Shown piece by piece: positions 22,849-34,775 of a stretch of 64,000 nt of DNA. Positions within the stretch are counted from its first letter, which is position 1. Each line of letters starts with the position of its first letter. Both the position numbers and the translations under genes were made by a program. Source of the DNA: Vanessa cardui (lineage: Eukaryota; Arthropoda; Insecta; Lepidoptera; Nymphalidae); the NCBI RefSeq assembly GCF_905220365.1, contig NC_061131.1, forward strand, positions 5,927,318 to 5,991,317, written 5' to 3'. Below the pieces are notes generated by a model, which worked only from the letters and a program-made list of their open reading frames with translations, was not told the DNA's origin and ran no database searches.

Positions 22849-24769
22849 ATATTTGAAGAACATTTAAAAAAATTTAAGCCATTTTTTTATTTAGCCATAA
22901 AACAATAATAATAATAATAGCCCGACATCTTAGCGATTATATGTTAACAAAAATAGCTTTTTTCAATTAATGTATTCCAATCGTAAAGTACATTTAAATA
23001 TTGAATTGTTTGACCATGCAAAACGGTCTTAATTCCCGTGAACAAGCCACAATGAGTTAATGCTGAAAGAATTAAAATAAGTTGTTGTGTTGTGTTAGGT
23101 TTGTGTGTTTCGCTCAGCTTCAAAATCACTTAAAATATACATTGAACTTTGTTAAACGCAACAATGTAACATGTCATTCCCTAAACCCAAATTCAATTTT
23201 CCTCTTTGTCAAAATTAGTTCCATATGGACTTCTCCGCTAAGCTAACAGAATCAGGAACATATTGACTTTGAAGAAGCAATTAAACTTTTCATCGCAATT
23301 TCGGAACTAATTTTCAGTAGTTTGACAGAGTCAGCCGATCGGTCGGCAGGTAACTTTGACAGCGACCACTTGCAACCTAGCCTATTCGGGAATTAATAGC
23401 GACATTTAATTTTCGTGAACCTGTCAAACAACTCGTAAGTCGTAAATTTACAGAATATTCCGAAACGTGCCCGAACAGAAATGCAACGCATAAATGCGGT
23501 CGACAAGCAACGATCGAATAAAGTTACGTTAGTTGAAAAATTGCAACGAAAACTCGTTTATCGAAGCAATGAACTTGTTATGTTGAACGAGTACTTATCA
23601 CAATATTTTTCAATATTCGAATCATTAAAAAAAATAGAGAACGTGTTTTGTTTAAAAAAAAAAAACGTTATGTATACATAATCAAGCGTTAACGTGGTCG
23701 TTGTAAATCAAAACAAATTTGAACCAAAAGCAAGAATATAAATTTAATAAAAATATTTTTTATTTTATATATTATAACATGCATAACAAATTTATATACG
23801 AGTAAGGCGTTTCAAGAAAGTGCAGTGCCTTGCAGTCACTATCCAAAATTCTTGCAATATATTTTAATGAGTTATGACGAACATTTAATGCGTTCTCATG
23901 TGATAAATATAAGCATTTTGCAGTGTGTAATTTATTAGATTTAATAGTTTACGTTTTAGAAGATTGTGTTGAAATGTTTATATCATTAAAGTAATGTTTA
24001 TTGTTTACTATTATTTTTATAAAATAATAATAATCGTGCTATGTATGAATAAAAGGTACCTACAATATCTTAATTCTAATTAGTTAATCAAAATTCAAGT
24101 AATATTTCTGTGTACGTATGTGTAACAAATGAGTTTAATATGTGTGAATGTATATCATAAGTCTGCGTGTGGATAAATTACATAAATTGGTTTAATCAAT
24201 TTTTAATGTTGCTTAACCTTATTGCTTAATAAGTTTGGAATGTTATTGATGAGTTGATTTTAGATAATAATGACTATTATGGTTTTGTGTTATTGCTGTA
24301 AACAAAAAGCGATCCTGATAACACAACTTCCCAAACTATTTATGAGAACAAATGAGGTCGATTATATTTATGTGCGTATACATACAAATGACAGGTACAT
24401 GTTAAACTTAAATAAAGTTCTTGGTTTTGGTTTCTAATTGATGAGATATAGTAGCGGTACCGCAATATTGTAGGTATAAATATAATGTTATTTGTCTGTC
24501 CTTTTTAAATATATGTATAACTTACCTATACAAAGGATTATCTCAGATTTTAAAGTGGATCCATAATTTGGTCCTGCTACTCATTTTAGTTATACCTACT
24601 TATATTTATATATACGCATGTGTAACTTGGAGGTATTACTAATGACTATGCCTAAATGCAATATCCAGTATTATTGTTAGTAATTGTCGACTTCTTGGTA
24701 GGTTGTATAACATACATATACAATTGTACCTAATTAACATTATACTGTTTTTTAAATGTTAAAAAAGTG
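22849..24769. other. A+T-rich with a CpG-richer block
   Basis: An (AAT)n run stands at about 22904-22919. 23310-23560 is CpG-richer and unique; it includes CCGATCGGTCGGC and the 66-codon frame 23481-23681, which has no domain. GCGGTACCGC at about 24453-24462 is a short palindrome. Nothing is assignable to a gene. Confidence 0.4.
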
Positions 24770-24893
24770 TAACTGCTTTACTGTCGGTTCTTCTCGGTAG
24801 AATCTGCATAGTTCGCCTATTAGAGTGTGTTAAATGACGATTTAAAAGTGTTTGTAAAAGCCTACTTGAATCAAGTATATTTTGATTTTGTTG
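24770..24893 (+). mobile_element. 3' UTR fragment of the LINE family seen at 27.8-28.9 kb
   Basis: CGGTTCTTCTCGGTAGAATC, TTAAATGACGATTTAAAAGT and AGCCTACTTGAATCAAGTAT match in order the 3' end of the LINE at 27777-28900. Only about 120 bp remain and the ATTTG tail is reduced to TTTTGATTTTG. Confidence 0.6.
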
Positions 24894-25050
24894 AGTTCTG
24901 ATTTGAAGGGCGAGCGAGTCAGTATAACTACATGGACAAGGGACATAACATGTTAGCTCAAAGGGTTTGTCGTGCGTTGGTGTAATGTAAGGAATGGTCA
25001 TTATTTCTTACAGCGCCAGTTATCATCATGTGGCCCATTTTCCTTTCCGC
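24894..25050 (-). repeat. Repeat B fragment abutting the LINE tail
   Basis: TGATTTGAAGGGCGAGCGAG, AACTACATGGACAAGGGACA and GTAATGTAAGGAATGGTCA match minus-strand Repeat B, and CATGTGGCCCATTTTCC marks the other end. The terminal CACAAAGCCC part is missing at the LINE junction. Confidence 0.7.
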
Positions 25051-25163
25051 GTATCTATTACAAAAGAAAAGAAAATTTATTAGATATTCTTATATGTAGT
25101 GTAGTTTACACACATATACTTGTATCATAGTAATAAAGTGAGTGACGACCATCCAGATTAAAG

Positions 25164-25448
25164 ACTTTTCATCATAAAACAACAACATCTACATCCAGTT
25201 AATTTCCTCTTCAGCTAATGCCTATTCCCCCTTTGAGGAGAAGGTTATTCCACCACGTTGCTCCAGTGCGGTTTGGTCGATTCACACGTGCCAGAATTTC
25301 AATGCACAAGATTTTTTATAAACTCAAATTAGGCTCATGAAAATTCAGTGGTACTTGCCAAGGTTTGAGCCCGCAATCATTGCTTCAAATGTACGCGTTT
25401 TAACCACTAGGCGATTTCTACTCGTTCACTCACTCACTTTTCATCATA
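25164..25448 (-). repeat. Main SINE, diverged, with 13-bp target duplication
   Basis: ACTTTTCATCATA is repeated at 25164-25176 and 25436-25448. The enclosed minus-strand SINE has an ACAACAACA tail, CTCCAGTGCGGTTTGG, and a head ending TTTAACCACTAGGCGATTTC. Despite many substitutions and a deletion in the body, the target duplication is perfect. Confidence 0.85.
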
Positions 25449-26136
25449 TTGATAATCATTCGAATACCGCGTTACAGTTTTGGTTTCGTTCAAACGCTAA
25501 AAAATAACTTATCTCAAGAGCAGCGATGGTTAAATTAAGTCTAAAGTTATATATTTCAATACAACAGCAGTGAATTGAATGTCAAATAAATTTTCAGTCA
25601 GGTCAAGCGCGCTTGTTGTTTCGGCTAATTTTAATAATTAAGAACTTCTTCATTCGTTGCAATGAGAAAAGTTTTGTCATCATAGAATTTTAAGTATCCA
25701 TACGAAGTACAAACAGTACTCTCAGTTTTCCATGATAAACAATGAACTTTGAAGTTGGTTTTGCCTAAAAAAATATTTTTACTTATATAAACGTACTAAA
25801 TTCTTCCACTGTCTTTAATGTATTATCAAACAATTTGATTGTGATTTTAAGTTAATTTAGTTAGTTAATCTATACCAATTTAAAATAAAATTAGTTGATC
25901 CATGACGATGAAGTCGATTGGCATATCAATATGAAATGAAAAACCACAAACAATCACCGCGGTGTCGACTGGTGACAGTTGATACAGTATCGAATAGGGA
26001 CTAAACAGGAAACCTTTACAAATCGCGTCGAAAGACGGTCGTAATGCGATAGTGGGTTGTAAGGTAGCCTTTGTTAAGCATAACGACGGACACTCACGGA
26101 AGCACTTGTCACTGTCATTCGTGTTGCAGCGATAAA
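25449..26136. other. Unassigned sequence, GC-richer toward its end
   Basis: 25930-26130 is GC-richer and contains CACCGCGGTG (10-bp palindrome, 25957-25966) next to GTCGACTGGTGACAG. It might be regulatory DNA for the small frame that follows; this is inference. Confidence 0.3.
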
Positions 26137-26301
26137 ATGTTCTCTATCGTAGTTTGTTTTGTATTGAATAGCACCTTTAACGTCCACGCTGACAGCTGCG
26201 AAGTTACTGACTCATTTACACGAAACTATGATACCTTTATGTGTGTCAATAATAAAGGGTCAAATTCAATAGCAAAGGCAGAACAAAATAAATCCTTTTA
26301 G
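26137..26301 (+). CDS. Candidate small secreted peptide (54 aa), unconfirmed
   Basis: From the ATG at 26137 (context AAAATGT) the frame reads MFSIVVCFVLNSTFNVHA, which looks like a signal peptide with a plausible cleavage after HA. The mature part would begin DSCEVTDSF, has two cysteines 15 residues apart, is hydrophilic and ends at a TAG. The frame is open back to 26071, but the upstream part is less convincing. GC content is higher than the surroundings. No family is recognised, and hydrophobic starts arise easily by chance in T-rich DNA, so this is a low-confidence call. Confidence 0.18.
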   Translation: MFSIVVCFVLNSTFNVHADSCEVTDSFTRNYDTFMCVNNKGSNSIAKAEQNKSF

Positions 26302-26739
26302 AAATATTCATTTCATTTATATAGCATTTACTCGACATATTTTATCTGTAAGACTAATGTAGGACAAGTTCATTGTGTTCAACAACAACAGTTATTAAGG
26401 ATTTAGTATCTAATCTATTATATATCAATATTTAAAATATTACTATGTTCTTCTTTTAAATCAACCGCTCCATAAATACATTAAGATATTTTGTATATTA
26501 TCTATGAAGTCAATTTTATTGGTATAAAAATGACTGTTTCTGAAACAAATAGATATAAATGTATTTTATTATTTGTATGTATATATAAGAATGTCATAAT
26601 ATTTATAAAAGTAAAATATACAAATATAAATAAGTTACAAAAGTTTATTATGTATACAGGAATAAGATTAAAAATAATCATAATTTCGCGGAATTAACTG
26701 TAATGTAAATTATTTAAGTAAATACAGACACAAATCGTT
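26302..26739. other. A+T-rich non-coding sequence
   Basis: Frame 26491-26697 is isoleucine/lysine-rich and most likely chance. No repeat was recognised. Confidence 0.45.
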
Positions 26740-26938
26740 CACTTGATTGTAAGTGGTCACCTTCGCCCATAGACAATGGTGCTGTAAGAAATATTAACCA
26801 TTTACTACATCGCCAATGTGCCACTAACCGTTATCTCCCTTGTGCCTGTTACACAGGCCCACTCACCCTTCAAACCAGAATACAACAATACTGAGTACTG
26901 TTGATTAGCGTTAGAATATCTGATGAGTGGGTAGTTTT
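26740..26938 (+). repeat. Repeat B, moderately preserved, lacking its last part
   Basis: AAGTGGTCACCTTCGCCCAT, GACAATGGTGCTGTAAGAA, ACTCACCCTTCAAACCAG, AATACTGAGTACTGTTG and TGATGAGTGGGTAG occur in order. The GGGCTTGCACAAAGCCC end is missing. Confidence 0.8.
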
Positions 26939-27776
26939 AGTGATCAAATAATTAGTTTATTTAGAATGCTAAACTAAACCCTTAGTAAGAAGATTGTTTC
27001 GATCTATTATTATCGTAACTCAACGCTCAGAGTTTGTGTTTCATAACAGAGTTAACAATGTCGTTTACTTCATTTGACCTTTTCTCTTCAATGAAGATTA
27101 CAGATTAATTATTTAACAGAAGTAATTTATTAGAACATATAAACCATTTGAGTACAAATATAGATAAAAAATATGTACATACGTATAAATATATAAGATA
27201 CTCTACATATTGTATTAATAAATAATAAAATTATTCTTTGATTTGGGTCATGTAATAGCAAACCTTTTAAAACATTCATTCGTTCATTGCGTTCCCAAAG
27301 TAAAGGTTACGTTACAATTTAATAATATATTATTATTTGTTTTTTTAATAAAATTTTCAAGTAACCTGAGTCTGAATCTATGAAATGAAATTGGAAAAGT
27401 TTACGACACTGATAAAGACTAGATGAATAAAATTCAATCAATCTTTGGTCGGTTTTATTTACGTTAGAGATTTTTTCGATTCGATAAATATTTGTAAAAT
27501 TAATAATTAACTCTTATAAGTTCATTAAAACATGATTATGTTGCTCCAACTCAACACAACATTAGTGTATTGATCACATAACGACAAAAACATTAAATAA
27601 CAGTACCAGCAATGAAAATTATCGTTTTAGGACCTTTTAAAATGAACGTTGGCCAAAAATATGATAGAGACGCAAATATATTGTATGAGAAGACAGTGAC
27701 CATATGTATGCTTGCAATGACAGGAAAAAAGAACGCTAACTGAAATTTCCTTTTATTTATATTGTTTTGTTTTTTT
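26939..27776. other. A+T-rich non-coding sequence upstream of the LINE
   Basis: No part of it reads as the upstream half of a reverse transcriptase, so the LINE that follows is 5'-truncated rather than interrupted. Confidence 0.5.
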
Positions 27777-28860
27777 GGAACCTCTCTTGTTCTTAATATA
27801 TATAAATGACTTACCTTATTTCGTAATAAATACTTGCGATATTGTACTGTTTGCAGATGATATATCCCTCATTTTTAAACTTGATAGAAAAATAAACAAC
27901 TATGACGTTGTAAGCAGTGCTCTGTCGCGGGTTCTTGGTTGGTTTGACATAAATAATTTAGTACTAAATGCTAAAAAGACTAAATGTGTTTTGTTTTCCT
28001 TGCCAAATGTCAAATCAAATCCTTCTGCAATAACTTTGAAAAATGAAAGGCTTGAGTTTGTTGAGTCGACGGTCTTTTTAGGGATAACCCTTGACTCCAA
28101 ACTGCAGTGGGGCACCCATTTGTATGCCCTGGCAAGAAAACTAAGTAGTGCCATTTATGCAATAAAAATAATTAGAAAACTTACGGACATAAGTACTGCT
28201 AGACTCGTTTATTTTAGTAATTTTCACAGTATTATGTCATATGGAATGTTGTTATGGGGTAATGCAGCAGAGATTGAAGTTGTTTTTATTCTACAGAAAA
28301 GAGCTATCCGATCTATTTACAATATTAGCTCCAGGACATCATTACGCGAAAAATTTAAAGAAATAGGTGTATTAACGGCTGTTTCACAATATATTTATGA
28401 TAATATAATCTTTATACAAAAGAATATTAAAAATTATTCTATCAATGCTGATGTACATACTATTAATACAAGAAATAAGAATAAACTTGTAACCCCCAGT
28501 TTCCGTTTGCATACGGTAAATAGAACGTTTTTGGGCAATGGTACGCATATATAATAAGATACCGGAAAATATAATCAATTTACCATTTTCAAAATTTAAA
28601 AATATTATTAAGACTAAATTAATAAATAAATCATACTATTCATTAAAATAGTACTTTTTAGAAAGAAACGCCTGGAGTTAGGCTCGGGTTCCATGATAGG
28701 ACGCTAATTACTGTCAATAACAGCATTGTAAATGTGTTTATTTGAAAAGAGCAACTATGCGAGTTTCTTGCCGTTTCTTCTCGCTAGAAGCTGCTTTCCG
28801 AAACGGTGGTAGTATTTGATTATTGACGATTCAAAAACGCTTCATTGTGAAGTTTACTTG
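27777..28860 (+). mobile_element. 5'-truncated LINE with reverse-transcriptase C-terminal half
   Basis: The frame shows PLLFLIYINDLP, then LFADDISLIF (FADD catalytic box), NLVLNAKKTKCVLF and FLGITLDSKLQW, the expected order of motifs in the palm-to-thumb part of non-LTR reverse transcriptases of the CR1/Jockey group. The conserved region begins at the residue before PLLF, so the endonuclease and the first half of the reverse transcriptase are missing. The frame stops at TAA after 28551. The next frame (+1) resumes just before with IYNKIPENI and ends at TAG 28649-28651, so one frameshift lies near 28520-28550. The 3' UTR (about 28652-28860) leads into an ATTTG repeat. It is a dead copy. The first codon in the frame (TTG) is not a start. 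Confidence 0.9.
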
Positions 28861-28900
28861 AATAAAATTGATTTGATTTGATTTGATTTGATTTGGTTTT
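28861..28900 (+). repeat. (ATTTG)n tail of the LINE
   Basis: About six units of ATTTG close the LINE. Microsatellite-like 3' ends instead of poly(A) are typical of CR1/L2-type LINEs, which supports the group assignment. Confidence 0.85.
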
Positions 28901-29184
28901 GTGCAGCCTGTAAATTCTCACTGCTGGGCTAAAAACCTTCTCTCCCTCTGAGGAGAAGGTTTGGAACATATTCCACCAATGCGGATTGGTGGAATACACA
29001 TGTGGCAGAATTTCTATGAAATTTGTTACATTCAGGTTTCCTCACGATGTTTGCCTTTACCGCTGAGCACGAGATGAATTATAAAGACAAATTAATCACA
29101 TGAATCAGCGGCGCTTGCCTGGGTTTGAACCCGCAATCATCGGTTAAGATGCACGCGTTCTAACCACTGGGCCATCTCAGCTCA
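28901..29184 (-). repeat. Main SINE directly behind the LINE tail
   Basis: GCAGCCTGTAAATTCTCACT starts the copy; the head ends at GGGCCATCTCAGCTC. CGCTGTTC of the usual body is lost (CCACCAATGCGG). No target duplication is obvious, perhaps because the left flank is the repeat tail. Confidence 0.88.
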
Positions 29185-29432
29185 TACTTTATATTGTTAC
29201 ACATTGTATATAAAAATACTAATTGTAGCTTTGAAACGGCTATTTACTTTAAAAAAATATTGAGACATTTAAACAGACGCGTGCAAAAATAGGCGAGACG
29301 TGTTGTACTACGCATTAGTACAGTACTAGCAAATAGATCGGGGGCGACTGTTAATATGTCATAGGTTCAAAAATAGCACGGGATAAATACATACTTTACC
29401 TGTAGGAAGTCGAGACGGATAGCTAGTATTAA
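29185..29432. other. Short unassigned sequence
   Basis: Slightly GC-richer around 29270-29345 (AAACAGACGCGTGCAAAAAT). No family was recognised. Confidence 0.4.
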
Positions 29433-29632
29433 TCCATATTAATATTGTAAATGTCAAAGTAACTCTTGTCTGTCTGTCTGTATGTCGCTCTTTCACGACC
29501 AAACCTCTAAACCGAATTTGATGAAATTTTGTATGAAACAAATTTGAACTTAAAAGAAGGACGTGGTCTACTTTTTTTGCCTAACACATGACAACCAATC
29601 TCTAAAAAGCTAGCGAAGTCGGTGACTACTAG
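29433..29632 (+). mobile_element. Helitron-like element (Lep1-type), family D
   Basis: It begins TCCATATTAATATTGTAAAT, with CTGTCTGTCTGTATGTCGCT and ACCGAATTTGATGAAATTTT inside, and ends GACTACTAG. The TC start and CTAG end without target duplication or terminal inverted repeats fit Helitron-like elements, of which Lep1 is the lepidopteran example I recall. The minus-strand frame across it is spurious. Confidence 0.72.
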
Positions 29633-30367
29633 TACTATTATATAAGTGAATTACAATAATTTTAATTTCATTCTTATAACTCCAATAATGATCAGATTAT
29701 TGTATTTATAAGAATACTTTATTCTTCATTAACAATCATTAAATTTCATTGTTTAATATAAAACATAAAAGTGGGTAAGTAAAACGAGTTGGGTAAGCGG
29801 AATTAAATAATTAATAATCTCGTAACTCTCATGCGCCTCGACTAGGGAACCGTGTCAAGGGTTCAGAAACAAGTAAAACACAAATACGAACACCAAAACC
29901 ATGACAAACATCCATATTCCTAATACAAACATTTGTCTCAGTGGGGTTCAAACCAGCGATCGTTAACGAAGGAGTCAGTAATTGCTTAGGCCAAACAATT
30001 GTCATAGACAAGTTGATTCCATTCTCTTAGAAGGACCACTTCTAAAAAACGTATATTGACTTGTAAGTTTCTTGATACGTAACTTTTTATTCATTCTTTA
30101 TGTAAATGGATTCGATATATGGGGTTTAGTTAGGAAGTAAAGTGGGTTATACTCAATCAGGAAATATAAGTCGGTATTATGAAATAAGAAATTCAATTGG
30201 AATACGATGAGAAAAGGTATTATATTCTTTTCTGCGAGTTAATAATAATGAAGACACTTATTTGAGCTATTCATAAGGCTCAAAATAAGACTGACAAAAA
30301 CAAAGAAATAAAAATTACGAAAGACTTTTAGTTTTAGTTTATTTCATTTTTATTATTGTTGATGTAG
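29633..30367. other. A+T-rich non-coding sequence
   Basis: 29820-30040 is somewhat GC-richer; the minus-strand frame 29829-30011 has no recognisable domain. Confidence 0.4.
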
Positions 30368-30417
30368 TTTTTCATTGTCATTTTTCACTATTAATATTGA
30401 AAAATGACAATGAAAAA
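30368..30417. repeat. Perfect inverted repeat, 20-bp arms, 10-bp loop
   Basis: TTTTTCATTGTCATTTTTCA (30368-30387) and its exact reverse complement (30398-30417) flank CTATTAATAT. It lies 15 bp ahead of a Helitron-like element. Confidence 0.95.
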
Positions 30418-30432
30418 TGAAATCTCCTATAA

Positions 30433-30622
30433 TCTATATAAATATTATAAATGTGAAAGTAACTCTGTCTGCGGCTTATTTCACAGTCAAGCCACTGAGC
30501 CAAATACGATGAAATTTGTTATGAAACAAGCTTGTACTTCAAGGAGGGACGTGCGCTACTTTTCATACCTAACACCTTCGACCAACTCCTAAAACGCGAG
30601 TGAAACCGCCGGCGAAACTTAG
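30433..30622 (+). mobile_element. Helitron-like element (Lep1-type), family D, second copy
   Basis: TCTATATAAATATTATAAAT starts it; GAAAGTAACTCTGTCTG and GATGAAATTTGTTATGAAAC follow. AAACGCGAGTGAAACCGCCG near the end is the usual GC-rich 3' part. The terminal CTAG has become CTTAG. Frame 30404-30592 is a translation of the element. Confidence 0.7.
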
Positions 30623-33600
30623 TCATGTACAAATGTCTAATTTATGACTTAAAACACCAGAATCTACAAAAGATTCGTAATAAATAAACACAACTGTACT
30701 TTTCAAACGCTCCCATATAGATAATGACGACGCTAAACAAAAAAACTCCGGGAATCTCGCCAGTTATGCATAAACAAAGCAATGAGGCATAATTTCGTTC
30801 AATAAAGAGATGCTTCGAGCGTAAGGTATCTTGTACAGTAAGCCTCGCATTTACCTGTTATCCTTGTCACACTAGTGATAAAGTCTATATCACGGTGCAA
30901 GAAATTGCCACCGAAGCCATCTGTACCTCATCCGTACATTCCTCTAGGGGAGGGAATATTTATTCTACAGACGTCATCGTGGACGTGCAATTATTGAGCA
31001 AATATTTACCGAGAAGAGTGTCCAGTGCTCACGTTAAGTGTACCTATTATAGGAAGGACTAGTCGCTTGCAGGAAACTTGTTATGTAGTGATCCAATAAT
31101 CTCGATTTAATGGTACTTCGATTGCAATGTAAACAGCGATTATAGAAACTTCGTTTTTTAAATGAAAGTCTCAACAATCGTGTCATATTACTATTAGTAA
31201 TTATTAATAAAAGTATTTGATTGTCTTCTGTACCGTTAAACGCGTACAAATTATATTTATTTACATAATGTCCGATTTAGTTGTTTATTTTATTAATTAT
31301 AATGTTACACTTAATAAATTGTATCTATTTTATTTATGAATTTGAGACTTATTCTTAAATTAGCCTGTTATTGTAATATAAGATATTTTTAGCGAGAGAC
31401 GAAGCATTCTGGCAACATTTGCTTTTAAAATTTTCAACAAACCCATGAAAATTACAGTGACTTCAAACGCCATAGTATAATCAAATAAATCTTGGCATAA
31501 GAGGTAATAGGGTTGACGGAACAGATTCGCTGGCAAATTGAATAAGAGGAATGTGCTAACGAAACACACTGTCGAATCTAAGATGAGGGAATTTAAGGAA
31601 AATTTATCTATACTAGAGACAAATTGTAATCAAATCTTTTTCCAAGCAAAATACTTTATTTTAATATATTTTCAAAGTATTATTCATCGATTTCTTTATA
31701 TTCATGTTTGTTTGTTTATTTTTAATATAAAAAAATAATAATAAATAAATATTCATAAAACGTATTTTAAGTTTATATTAAATTATTTAATCGATTCTAG
31801 AACCGAATCAATCGATTATTCGAATTGTAACTATCATTTTCTGGAATTAATAAGAGTTTGTAAATAAAAATCGTAGCACATTCTTGAGGTGAAAGTTCTT
31901 GAGAATTATTGTGATTTAAAACTCTATAAAACGTTATACAGTGAGTTACGACGAAGAGGCAAAACATACTATTAAATCTTATCTAAGGGTGAGTATATAT
32001 TTCAACCGGTGTGAATGTATGTAAGTATGTTAATCTGATCCAGCATAATGTCTTAACTATTTATCATAATTCCACAAATGAGGTAACGTCACTCTAAATT
32101 AATATCCTTCATTCATTAAAGTCTACATCCTCTAGAGGACTTATACTTTTTACAAAGCGATTTTTCTGTATTGCGATTTAAATATTTATATATTTATTTG
32201 TTGCTAATAAGATTTGTCTTCTCGTTAATTTTTTTTATATGTTTTTCTTTAAATTGTCTTTATTAACCTGACTCTGAATTTAGACATATAGTCAGTATTG
32301 ATTTGATTTAAATATGTAGATATTTACATTGATAAATTTTCTCATTATTTATTTTATTAAATAAAATTAAATGAGCTACAATAGATTTAACAAAACTAGT
32401 GTAGAGTGTTTTGTATTGCTCCTTTTTATAATTTAACAATCCAGTGTTCCACATTCTGTCGAGTCGGATCGGGCTGACACCCGAGGGAGTGTTTCATTAC
32501 TTCTATCAAATTTAGCGGAAAATCAAATCTTTCGATGAGATTATCCCAAACGTCCGTGTCAACGGCATTCCGATGAATTCACGTAGTTTGTTTTGTATTT
32601 TGTTGATTTTTCTTTGTAATATGAATTTGTTTTCTTTTTCGATTTAGCGTATTTGTTTATTATGGTCATTCTTTTTTTTTAAATTCTGTTTATTTCTTTA
32701 TTAAATAAATTACTCCAAGTCAAACTTCTTAGTACTTAAAACAACGTTGTTTTGTATTTTTATGTAATAGTTGTACTATTGCCAGTATTTTATTTAAATT
32801 AATTTTAGGTTTCAAAAGTTAAGGATTCAAAATTTTAGTTCAATTGAAATGTCGTAAAAAGAACTCAATATTTTTATTCTTAATTTTTATTCATTTGGAA
32901 ATGTTAAAACAATTGCCAATTTTATTAAACCACTTTTAAGCTTTCTTGTAAATTTTATTATTATTCCAAAATGTATATGTAAATTGAGATTAAATTTTTA
33001 TATTTTAGGTAAACAAGTTTCTTCTGTCTAGTTGTTAAAATAAATATTATGGTAGTTACCTAACTAAAGTGTAAACTAACATGCAGCCAAACAAAATTTC
33101 ATTTTATTTTACGATTATTAGCGATATTCGTAACATGACCTGATATTTCGTGGTGTAATGAAAGAACTGTTATGTTATTTTAATATTAAAGAATATGATT
33201 TGAAATGATTAAATTATATATCAAAACACATTTCCCGTTTGATTTACGCAAGTTAAGCGCAATAAATTTTTAAAAGCGAAAATTTATTATTTCTATTCGA
33301 AAAATGTTGTTCTGAATTCACATGAATCATTATTTTACTGAATAAGTAAGATGTGAAAGATTAATAGTGGCGGCGGCTAGGGAAATCTTCCTGAGTATTA
33401 TGAGTGTTATTCGAAAGTGATTTATTCACGATTTGCGGTCACAATTTTTTATACATTACGGCAAATACCATATGTGTTTAAATATTTTTTCTCGATACTT
33501 CGATGTTTAAATTAATGGTAGGTTTGTTCAGGCTTTGCTTGATCTTTTATCCCCAAATTTTTGAATTCGAATTTGGACTGTATTCGATTAAGACTCTTTC

Positions 33601-33680
33601 GCAAACTTAGTATATTTTTATTAATTATATTTAAATGTTTTGCTATACCAACTAAAGTAATAATAATAATAAATTACTGT
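30623..33680. other. A+T-rich stretch, no gene recognised
   Basis: GC-richer patches stand at 30855-30975 and 32450-32585 (around TCGGATCGGGCTGACACCCG). Frames at 31034-31249, 31360-31569 and 31538-31738 are without domains. No interspersed repeat was identified. Confidence 0.4.
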
Positions 33681-33860
33681 TACAGCCTGTAACTGTAACA
33701 AGAAGGCCTTAGTCGTTCGGTTGCTTACAGCTGGTTTAAGCCCTTCTTCTTTCTTTAAAGAGAGTTCGAGGTAATTTCACCACGTTGAACCATGTCAGGT
33801 GATGGATACACGTTTTCCAAAAATACATTTAAATAAGACACAAGTAGGTTTCATCTGTTA
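33681..33860 (-). repeat. Old minus-strand copy of the main SINE
   Basis: TACAGCCTGTAACTGTAACA, AAGAAGGCCTTAGTCG, TTTCACCACGTTGAACCATG and ACACAAGTAGGTTTC align with the tail half of the SINE. The head is not recognisable. Confidence 0.55.
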
Positions 33861-34775
33861 AGATGTTTTAACAACTGAGATAAAATAACTGAGGAAAGGA
33901 ATGACGAAAGATACTTTAAATTTTCTATATATTTTGAGTTATTTTTAGATTTAAAGCACCTTCCAGTTAAAGTTAGTTTTTGGTACTACAGACTTTTTAA
34001 TAGTGTTTGCTTTAAAATATTGCTAACAGTTCAGGATTGATAGCAGAATATTTCACCTAGATACGACATCAGGGAACCGTGTAAAAAATGTCTGTATGCT
34101 GACGATGCTGGTTCTAAATCAAAGTCAAAACGGTTCTCATACATAAATATTAATATTATTTAACGTATACAATAACTTTTACCTAATTAATACAATTTAT
34201 ATATTAATAAATAAATAATGAAATCGAGATAAAATAGATAAATCGAATCGCAGCTTAACCGATTTTGGTCAAAGAGTAATCCTTGGAGATTTTAGGACCG
34301 TAGATTTTTTGAAGTATTTTTAATTTGTGTGCATTTTCGATACAAATAAATGGAGTAAAGTAAAAAAAGTTATAAATACAAACAAATATTATATAATAGT
34401 GTTTTTTATTTTATTTATTAATTGGAAATTGCAACGCGTGTGAAGTGAGCCAGCTCCAATCGCATGGATGTATATTTATTAAAATAGTTGAATTGTGTAA
34501 AGGGAACGTTCAACTAATTAAAATCGGTCTCTCACTAGAGTTTCGTTGAAACTGATCGATATTTCTTGTTTAATATGAGATACTTTACGATGTTCGAAAA
34601 TAACTATTCCAAAATTTCCCTTTAGATACTAAATAGGTCGTAGGCTTGATATTATATAAATTCGTTTAAAATAAAACAAAGAGGAAGCATAAATAAGCAT
34701 AAAAATACATGGTAAGATAACTTTGTGGAATTATAAAATATAGGTAAATCAGTTGATATTAAAATAAGTTCAATA
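33861..34775. other. A+T-rich non-coding sequence
   Basis: A segment at about 34240-34330 (TTAACCGATTTTGGTCAAAG) resembles internal sequence of Helitron-like elements but is too short to classify. Confidence 0.35.
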
